From Wurfbainia villosa (lineage: Eukaryota > Streptophyta > Magnoliopsida > Zingiberales > Zingiberaceae), in NCBI GenBank assembly GCA_025175895.1, contig CM045991.1:86601174-86665173 (forward strand): a stretch of DNA of 64,000 nucleotides, in the 5' to 3' direction. Both the position numbers and the translations under genes were made by a program. Of the stretch, positions 57,899 to 64,000 are shown one piece after another (position 1 is the stretch's first letter; each line of letters opens with the position of its first letter). The notes beneath the pieces were generated by a model. The model saw nothing but the letters and a program-made list of their open reading frames with translations, was not told the origin of the DNA and did no database searches.

Positions 57899-58651
57899 GA
57901 CTCCCACTTGGCCTAATGCCAATCGCTACGGTATCCAATACCATAAGCTCGAACATGACCCTCAAACTTATTTTGAGGTAATGCCTTAGTCAAGGGATCC
58001 ACTAAGTTCCTTTCAGTGGGAATTTTCTCGATTTGTATTTCGTTCCTACTGATGATCTCTCTGATAAGATGATAGCCGGCACATGTTTGGATCGCTGATG
58101 AGACCTTGGCTCTTTCGCCTGTGCAATTGCTCCATTGTTGTCGCAGTAGACCGGTATTGCTTCAACAATGGTCGGAATCACACCAAGTTCATGAACGAAC
58201 TTTTTGATCCAAACCGCTTCCTTTGCTGCCGCGCAATGTATTCTCGCCTTAGTGGTAGAATCCGCATGCCTCTCTTGTTTGGAACTTTTCCAACTCATCG
58301 CGCCCCATTCAAGGTGAACACATATCCGCATCGAGACCTAGAATCATCCTTATGCTCGAAGCCGCATCCGTATACCCGCGTATCACCATGTCCCCTTCTC
58401 CATATATTAGGAACACATCCTTAGTTCTTCTCAAGTACTTAAGGATCGTCTTAACAGTCGCCCAATGATCCATTCCTGGATCGGACTGGTATCTGCTCGT
58501 GACACTCAGATCATACGATACATCGGGCCTCGTACATAACATAACATACATGATAGATCCTATTGCGGATGCATAGGGAATCTTACTCATGAAAATTCTC
58601 TCGTCTTCTGTGCGCGGACACATAGACTTCGAAAGGTGTACCCCATGCCTG
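57899..58651 (-). pseudogene. Tandem partial beta unit: RNase H and RT end
   Basis: The minus strand encodes, in two frames, the end of reverse transcriptase (MSKIPYASAIGSIMY, CTRPDVSY) and RNase H (SWKSSKQE, YCDNNGAIAQAKEPRSHQRSKH). It includes the polypurine tract at its left end. It stops abruptly near 58651 at the junction with the C3 LTR. It is better preserved than the corresponding part of the main unit (50735-51382). Confidence 0.8.
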
Positions 58652-59233
58652 ATTAGGTGTACCCCACCCTAATCTCCTCTTCTCTCTTGGCCGGCGGCAA
58701 GCTCCAACCTTGGAGGTTGGTGGTTGGTTGAAAGAAGGAAAAGAGGTTTGTTTCTATTCTTCCTCTTGCTCAGAATGAGCAAGGAAGGAAGATTGGTGAT
58801 CTAGAAGCTTCAAATTTCGGTAGATCGTCGCCCACACGACGTCCGAAAGTAGGAAGGTCATACAATAGAAGATCGAGAGGTATATCGATTCTCTATTTTC
58901 TCTTGTATCATGTTTATATTTGTTTTTCAATTATGTGCATGATATATTCTGTTTTGTGGCTAAATAATACTTGGATCCCAAACATAAATACAAAAGTCGG
59001 TGATCCGTACATCGTCTATTCCGCAGCTACTAGTAGAATAGAGGCTGGTCGCTTGAACAACGAGTTTGTTCAAGTGACTACTCTAAACGAATAGAACGAC
59101 GATGATAAGGTTTCTTAGGTGTTCCCTTTTGTCTAGGATTAAATTTTAATCCGGGGACATCAATGGGATCGCCATGAACAAGCAACCGAGTTGAAGTGGG
59201 AAGCGAAGTTTCCCCTCACGGATCAACCCAACA
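58652..59233 (+). mobile_element. C3 5' LTR, right part
   Basis: It resumes near CCACCCTAATCTCC and matches the solo LTR and C1 in their GGCCGGCGGCAAG region onward, ending ATCAACCCAACA. About 450 bases of LTR present in the solo copy (13140-13590) are absent between 48541 and here, so the insertion of B was accompanied or followed by a deletion. Confidence 0.82.
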
Positions 59234-60251
59234 ATTGGTATCAGGGCCAAGGTTTTCGGTTTTGTGTATTTAGGATTTGATTAATTTTTATGCACTTTTC
59301 ATATATTATATGTGCCAAATAATAGTAGGATATATGTAGGTTAACTCTTTGGTTGCAGACATAAGATCCGACTATTATGGTCATATGTGTGTATGTGATT
59401 GTATGTGTGTAAATGTTTATTTTGTTGAATCCTCGGGGTTGACGAGGCTAGTATTTAATTTTTGTAATTAGATACGACATTGTTTAGCCACTCTTTTTAT
59501 TTTAGTTTACTTTCGATGGATGTAAATTAAAATAGATTTTAGTCTCGGCTCGGATCTCTGGATGGCTTCTACATGGCGTAGGAGGAGCGGATGAGAAGGC
59601 GATGCGACGGGAGACATATTGAAGACAAAAGCCATAATAGTTGGAAAATAATTTATTTTTCATATTTATTGCTTTTTGTTTGATATTCATGTCGTAGGCT
59701 AGGAAAATTCCTCAATTTCAAATTACTAAGTGGGAGAGAGAAATTTTTATAAATTTCCACGGCCTCCATTACAATTTGACATGTGATGCAAACAAACTTG
59801 CGCGTCAGCTCTGAGTGTCTTCCTCCCCATCGGATGAGTTTGTTTGCGGATCACAAGGTCGAATATGATTATAGGAAATTATTAAGGAGCGTGTATACTT
59901 CCCCATCGTAAGGCACATAACCCGAGATAATTACCTTGGTACCAAGTAATGGTGAACACTTAGATACAAATATAAGTATCCACCCCATCGGAGTCACTGC
60001 TTTTATTTGTAGGGCCGAAGAGAAACCAACTATTAATTTTACTTGTCAAAAAGTTAGGTTGACAAGATAGTAAAATTAATGGGTAAAACCTCCTCTTACA
60101 AATGTAGAATTCGTATACGTCCACACTATCGTGGCATATGATATTCTCGGTGTTTTGAGGTGTTGGTTGATTTTAAAATTTTATTGTTTGAGGAATCAAT
60201 AATTTTTTAAAATCTAAAGTAATGATCTATGTGATTCTTAGGATTTTCAAA
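59234..60251 (+). other. C3 primer site and leader
   Basis: ATTGGTATCAGGGCC at 59234-59248 is the primer site with one change. The non-coding leader that follows matches C1 but has only one copy of the 525-base segment that C1 has twice. Confidence 0.8.
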
Positions 60252-60773
60252 ATGACTTTCAGTCCACTTGCTATGATACTAAAGGAAAATAAACTTACTG
60301 TACCCAAATAATGTTGATTGGAAAAGAATCTAGATATTGTCTTATCTGCTAAGGAGTACAAGTATGTACTCTTCGAAGAGTGTCCTCCTAATCCTGCGAA
60401 TGAGCTGGATGTCCTTGGAGTTGAGATCGATGGGGAAACCCAAGTCGATATCATTCTCCAATCGACAAAAAGGCTTGCTCAGGCTCAGGCCATGGTTGCT
60501 CAGAAGGTTTCTACTTCTACGACGAAAGGCAAGAAGAAGAAGAAACAAGGTGGAGCAAAGGTGGTGGGAGGATCTCAGGGAGGAGTGAAGAAGCCGAAAG
60601 GCAAGTACTTCACTTGCAAGCAGCCTAGACATTGGAAGAAGGACTGTCCCAATCCGAAGAAGAACAAAGGAATATCCTTTGGTCTAGTCGTTGAAACATG
60701 GTTAGCGGTATTATCTACCGACACCTGGTATGTAGATACGGGAGCCTGTGGTCATGTCTGCAATACTTTGTAG
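60252..60773 (+). pseudogene. C3 gag (internally deleted) and protease start
   Basis: From ATG 60252 the first 20 residues look like an alpha Gag start (MTFSPLAMILKENKLT); two stops then follow where paired one-base shifts occur. The frame resumes with NLDIVLSAKEYKYVL and jumps from ECPPNPANE to VLGVEIDGE, so about 100 residues of Gag core are missing compared with usual copia Gag. A knuckle CKQPRHWKKDC (first cysteine replaced by tyrosine) and the protease motif WYVDTGACGHVCN follow. TAG at 60771 sits where CAG is expected. C1 shares the deletion and the stops. Confidence 0.78.
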
Positions 60774-60849
60774 GGGTTCCAGGAAACCCGACAACAAGCT
60801 GAGGGAGAGATTACCGTTTACTTGGGCAATGTCATGAAGGTGGCGGCTA
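60774..60849 (+). pseudogene. C3 protease remainder
   Basis: The frame after the TAG continues as GFQETRQQAEGEITVYLGN-like protease sequence, then shifts frame before the integrase segment. It links the Gag-protease part to the open frame at 60850. Confidence 0.6.
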
Positions 60850-62169
60850 TTGCAGTGGGAGATGTTTTATTTATCTTTTGAGAAAAATAAACTTTTAGTT
60901 CTTAAGAATTGCCTTTATGTACCTTTATTTAGAAAGAATTTTATTTCGATTTCTAAATTGTTTATGGATGGATATTCTATTTCTTTTAATGACAGAGTTG
61001 TTATAAAAAGGAATAGGGACATTATCTATTCAGGTGCATTGATAGGAAATCTATACACACTTGAACCAAAAACTCCCACGATACAAATTGAAGTTAATAA
61101 CTCATCTTCTAATTTCAATAAGAGAAAAGAACCTTCGAAGATGAACCAAACATATCTTTGGCATCTTAGGTTTGGTCATATTAACCTAAGCAGAATTCAA
61201 AGGTTGATAGATGATGGACCTTTGGGTTCATTAGTGGTGGAGGATTTCCTAACCTGTGAATCATGCTTGGAGGGTAAAATGACCAAGAGGCATTTTAAGG
61301 CCAAGGGGTATAGAGCCAAAGATGTGTTAGAATTGGTTCATTCTGATTTGTGTGGTCCTATGTCTATCCAGGCTAGAGGTGGTTTTGAGTATTTCGTCTC
61401 TTTTATAGACGATTATTCGAGAAATGGATACATTTACTTGATGCGCCGCAAGTCTGAATGCTTTGACAAGTTCAAAAAATTTAAGGCTGATGTGGAGAAA
61501 CGACAAGGTAAAAGTATCAAAACACTACGATCTGATCGTGGTGGTGAGTACCTCTTGGGAGAGTTTAGGAACTACTTATCAGAGGCTGGGATTCAATCCC
61601 AATTGTCTGCACCTGGCACACCCCAGCAGAACGGTGTAGAAGAGCGAAGGAATAGGACTCTTATGGAGATGGTTAGATCGATGATGAGTTATTCTGATTT
61701 GCCAGATTCGTTCTGGGGATATGCTCTAGATACGGCGGTGTACATTCTGAACTTGGTTCCATCTAAATCAGTGCCTTCTACTCCCAGAGAATTGTGGACT
61801 GGGCGAAAGCCTAGTCTAAGACATATTCGGATATGGGGGAGTCCAGCACATGTGCTAAAGGCAGATGCTAGTAAGTTGGAACCTCGTACAGAAGTACGCA
61901 TGTTCATTGGCTATCCTAGAGGAACGAAGGGTGGTTTGTTTTATAGTCCTAGAGATCAGAGGGTGATCGTTAGCACGAACACCAAATTTCTAGAGGAAGA
62001 CTATGTGATGAACCACAAGCCCAAGAGTAAAATTGTTCTAGAGGAATTAAAAGGGGAAGTCACTTCTTCAGTACCACCGATACAAGAGGATATACCACAA
62101 GTCACTGCACCGCGTGTCACAGAGGATACACAAGAGATACCTCGTCGTAGTGGGAGGGTTGTGAGATAG
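60850..62169 (+). CDS. C3 integrase segment, open 439 codons
   Basis: This covers the GAG-pre-integrase finger (HLRFGHINLSRIQRL ... CESCLEGK) and the integrase core with the DDE residues: D in HSDLCGP, D in LRSDRGGEYL, and E in PQQNGVEERRNRTL. The C-terminal region follows to RRSGRVVR. Integrase would insert the element DNA into the nuclear genome. The end TAG (62167) lies in the same frame as the following RT segment and where CAG is expected. This is the best preserved pol part in the window, though the first codon is not a natural start because it belongs to a polyprotein. Confidence 0.9.
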   Translation: MQWEMFYLSFEKNKLLVLKNCLYVPLFRKNFISISKLFMDGYSISFNDRVVIKRNRDIIYSGALIGNLYTLEPKTPTIQIEVNNSSSNFNKRKEPSKMNQTYLWHLRFGHINLSRIQRLIDDGPLGSLVVEDFLTCESCLEGKMTKRHFKAKGYRAKDVLELVHSDLCGPMSIQARGGFEYFVSFIDDYSRNGYIYLMRRKSECFDKFKKFKADVEKRQGKSIKTLRSDRGGEYLLGEFRNYLSEAGIQSQLSAPGTPQQNGVEERRNRTLMEMVRSMMSYSDLPDSFWGYALDTAVYILNLVPSKSVPSTPRELWTGRKPSLRHIRIWGSPAHVLKADASKLEPRTEVRMFIGYPRGTKGGLFYSPRDQRVIVSTNTKFLEEDYVMNHKPKSKIVLEELKGEVTSSVPPIQEDIPQVTAPRVTEDTQEIPRRSGRVVR

Positions 62170-63119
62170 CCTGATATATTCATGTTCTTGGGAGAATCTT
62201 CTGATTTGATCCCTGGCGAATATGAACCTGATCCCTGGACATATGACGTGGCAATCCAAGATAAAGATGCAGCATCTTGGCAAAATGCGATGAATACTGA
62301 GATTGAATCTATGGATTCAAATCAGGTCTGGGAGCTTGTAGAACCACCCGATGGTGTAAAAACCATTGGATGCAAGTGGATCTACAAAAGAAAGAGAGGA
62401 ATAGATGGGAAGGTTGAGAACTTCAAAGCGAGGCTTGTTGCGAAGGGGTATACTCAGAAAGAGGGTATCGATTATGAGGAGACCTTTTCGCCGGTAGCCA
62501 TGTTTAAGTCTATCCGGAATCTCTTATGCATAGCAGCTCATATGGATTATGAGGTGTGGCAGATGGATGTTGAGACAGCTTTCCTTAATGGAAGTCTTTA
62601 GGAAAACATCTATATGAAGCAACCAGAGGGATTCATTACGAAGGGCAAAGAGCATCTTGTATGTTAGCTTAATCGGTCCATTTATGGATTGAAACAAGCT
62701 TCGAGGTCTTGGAACATCCGCTTTGATGAGGTAATCCAGTCTTATGGATTTATTCAAAGTCCGGATGAGTCTTGTGTATACAAGATATGTGACGGAAACG
62801 TAGTGATATTTCTTGTACTATACGTAGATGACATTTTGTTGATTGGCAAGAATATAAAGGTGTTATCGGACGTAAGGGTATGGTTGTCGAAACAGTTTGA
62901 TATGAAGGACTTGGGAGAGATGGGACACATCCTTGGGATCAAGGTTATAAGGGATCACAGGAAAAGGATGTTGTGCTTATCCCAAGCTTCATACATAGAC
63001 ATGATTATGGTTCATTTTAGCATGTAGAACTCCAAGAAGGGTTTTCTACCTTTCAGGCATGGAGTTCCTTTATCTAAGGAGATGTGTCTTAAAACATCTG
63101 AGGAGATAGAGGAGATGAA
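62170..63119 (+). pseudogene. C3 reverse transcriptase (four in-frame stops, one shift)
   Basis: The frame equals that of the integrase. CKWIYKRKRG, ARLVAKGYTQKEG, WQMDVETAFLNG, GLKQASRSW and the catalytic LYVDDILLIG are intact. TAG codons at 62167, 62599, 62665 and 63025 interrupt it; two of these (62167 and 63025) replace CAG. Near 63115-63120 a single base is missing compared with C1, shifting the frame before RNase H. Confidence 0.88.
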
Positions 63120-63800
63120 GTGGTTCCTTATGCTTCGGCGGTAGGAAGCCTCATGTATGCGATGCTATGTATGAGACTAGATATCTGCTATGTCGTGGGC
63201 ATGGTCAGTAGATATCAGAGTAATCCAGGACAGGGACATTGGACTGCGGTTAAGCATATATTAAAGTACCTGAGAAGGACTGGGGATTATATACTAGTTT
63301 ACCAGGTAGACCAATTACTCCTTGTGGGTTACATGGATTCCAACTTCCAATCAGATAGGGATAACAGTAAGTCTACCTCAGGTTTTGTGTTCACTTTGGG
63401 AGGTGGAGCCATTATATGGAGGAGTGTCAAGCAGAAATGCGTGGCAGACTCTACCATGGAAGCTGAGTATATGGCAGCCTCTGAGGAAGCCAAAGAAGTT
63501 GTGTGGCTCAGGAACTTCCTGATGGACTTGGATGTGATTCCTGGTTTGCCCAGAACTATCACAATTTATTGTGATAATAGTGGTGCAGTTGCAAACTCGA
63601 AGGAACCACGAGCCCATAAGGCAAGTAAGCACATAGAGCACAAGTACCACCTGATACGAGAAATCGTAAAGAGAGGAGAAGTTGTTGTGGCAAAGATTGC
63701 ATCGGAGGATAACCTGGCAGATCCTTTCACTAAGGCCCTTCCGGCGAGAGCTTTTGATAGGCATGTGGAGGGAATGGGGATAAGATGTATGGTAGTTTGA
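63120..63800 (+). CDS. C3 RNase H segment
   Basis: The open frame has YASAVGSLMYAMLC, the RNase H D in YMDSNFQSDRDN, the E in STMEAEYMAASEEAKE and the D in IYCDNSGAVANSKEPRAH, then DPFTKALP and TGA 63798-63800. RNase H removes RNA from the hybrid during DNA synthesis. The stop, 20 bases before the polypurine tract, is the normal end of pol. Confidence 0.87.
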   Translation: MVPYASAVGSLMYAMLCMRLDICYVVGMVSRYQSNPGQGHWTAVKHILKYLRRTGDYILVYQVDQLLLVGYMDSNFQSDRDNSKSTSGFVFTLGGGAIIWRSVKQKCVADSTMEAEYMAASEEAKEVVWLRNFLMDLDVIPGLPRTITIYCDNSGAVANSKEPRAHKASKHIEHKYHLIREIVKRGEVVVAKIASEDNLADPFTKALPARAFDRHVEGMGIRCMVV

Positions 63801-63820
63801 GGACAACATAGTCTTTTAGT

Positions 63821-63833
63821 ATAAGTGGGAGAT
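63821..63833 (+). other. C3 polypurine tract
   Basis: ATAAGTGGGAGAT directly precedes the 3' LTR start. Confidence 0.82.
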
Positions 63834-64000
63834 TGTGGGGATGTATACTGAAAAGTCTATCTTTTGTATGAACATCTTTATTTTGAAATAAGAATCACAT
63901 GATCATTGTTTGCATATTTTTATGGCTATGCAAATTGTCTAATACATTATATTGTAGATAATATAGTGTGTGGTGTCACACGGGAGATCATGTTATCGAT
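63834..64000 (+). mobile_element. C3 3' LTR, start (cut by window edge)
   Basis: It begins TGTGGGGATGTATACTG and matches the alpha LTR starts at 47665 and 12258. The remainder lies beyond the window. Confidence 0.88.

Noticed and set aside
1..64000. CRISPR arrays, operons, bacterial promoters or host protein genes
   Set aside because: All spaced repeats are explained by element leaders, LTR minisatellites or promoter palindromes, and every long frame belongs to a transposable element.

Overview
The window is plant heterochromatin built entirely from nested transposable elements. I find no host protein gene, rRNA gene or functional tRNA gene. The organism should be a flowering plant with a large, retrotransposon-rich genome. 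The evidence is Ty1/copia LTR elements primed by initiator tRNA-Met, a Tat/Athila-type gypsy element (TGGCGCC primer site, post-pol GGAGGCAACCCA-like block), an Au-type SINE and a Tourist-like MITE. I cannot name the species from sequence alone.

Four LTR families dominate. I label them alpha (copia, LTR starting TGTNGGGATGTATACTG), beta (copia, LTR starting TGTTAGTAATATATGAG), gamma (LTR starting TGTTGGTGCAATCG, gag only, no pol) and G (gypsy). A fragment of a further copia-like element (delta) lies at 27.2-28.7 kb.

Left nest (1-27208). A minus-strand alpha LTR (1-227) sits in the gag of a minus-strand beta element (228-4449), which itself sits in the 3' part of a gypsy internal region (4450-4602). 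A gypsy LTR (4603-6097) follows, then gypsy leader and gag-like sequence (6098-6425 and 23244-25817), and a second, 5'-truncated gypsy LTR (25818-27208). Gamma element N (6426-23238) is inserted in the gypsy gag-like frame. N contains an alpha solo LTR (12258-13735 plus 22656-23086), and that contains the complete alpha copia C1 (13736-22650). Target-site duplications support these steps: AACTT for C1, GTCTC for the solo LTR, GCCAC/ACCAC for N.

Right nest (28736-64000). Three minus-strand gamma copies are nested: M0 (28736-29161), M1 (3' LTR 29162-30895) and M2 (3' LTR 32419-33919, internal to 47664). M2 is interrupted by a complete plus-strand gamma element P (34312-42756, duplication ACAAT), by a MITE (46065-46479) and by the plus-strand alpha copia C3 (47665 to beyond the window). 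The 5' LTR of C3 is split by a minus-strand beta copia B (48542 to about 58651), arranged as LTR-internal-LTR-partial internal.

The most unusual content is in the gamma family. These elements encode a Gag with two zinc knuckles and coiled coil but no protease, integrase, reverse transcriptase or RNase H. P and M2 additionally carry a second gene, here ORFX. It has its own TATA-like box, a conserved sense-strand GT-AG intron in the same codon, a roughly 265-residue domain resembling the 'putative plant transposon protein' family (PF20167-like), and a coiled-coil, polyproline tail. CAGTCGACTG palindromes lie upstream of both the LTR TATA box and the ORFX TATA-like box. Two adjacent hairpins are strongly conserved in all four gamma copies that contain that region. 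The family therefore looks like a parasite that supplies Gag and an accessory protein but borrows pol from an autonomous element.
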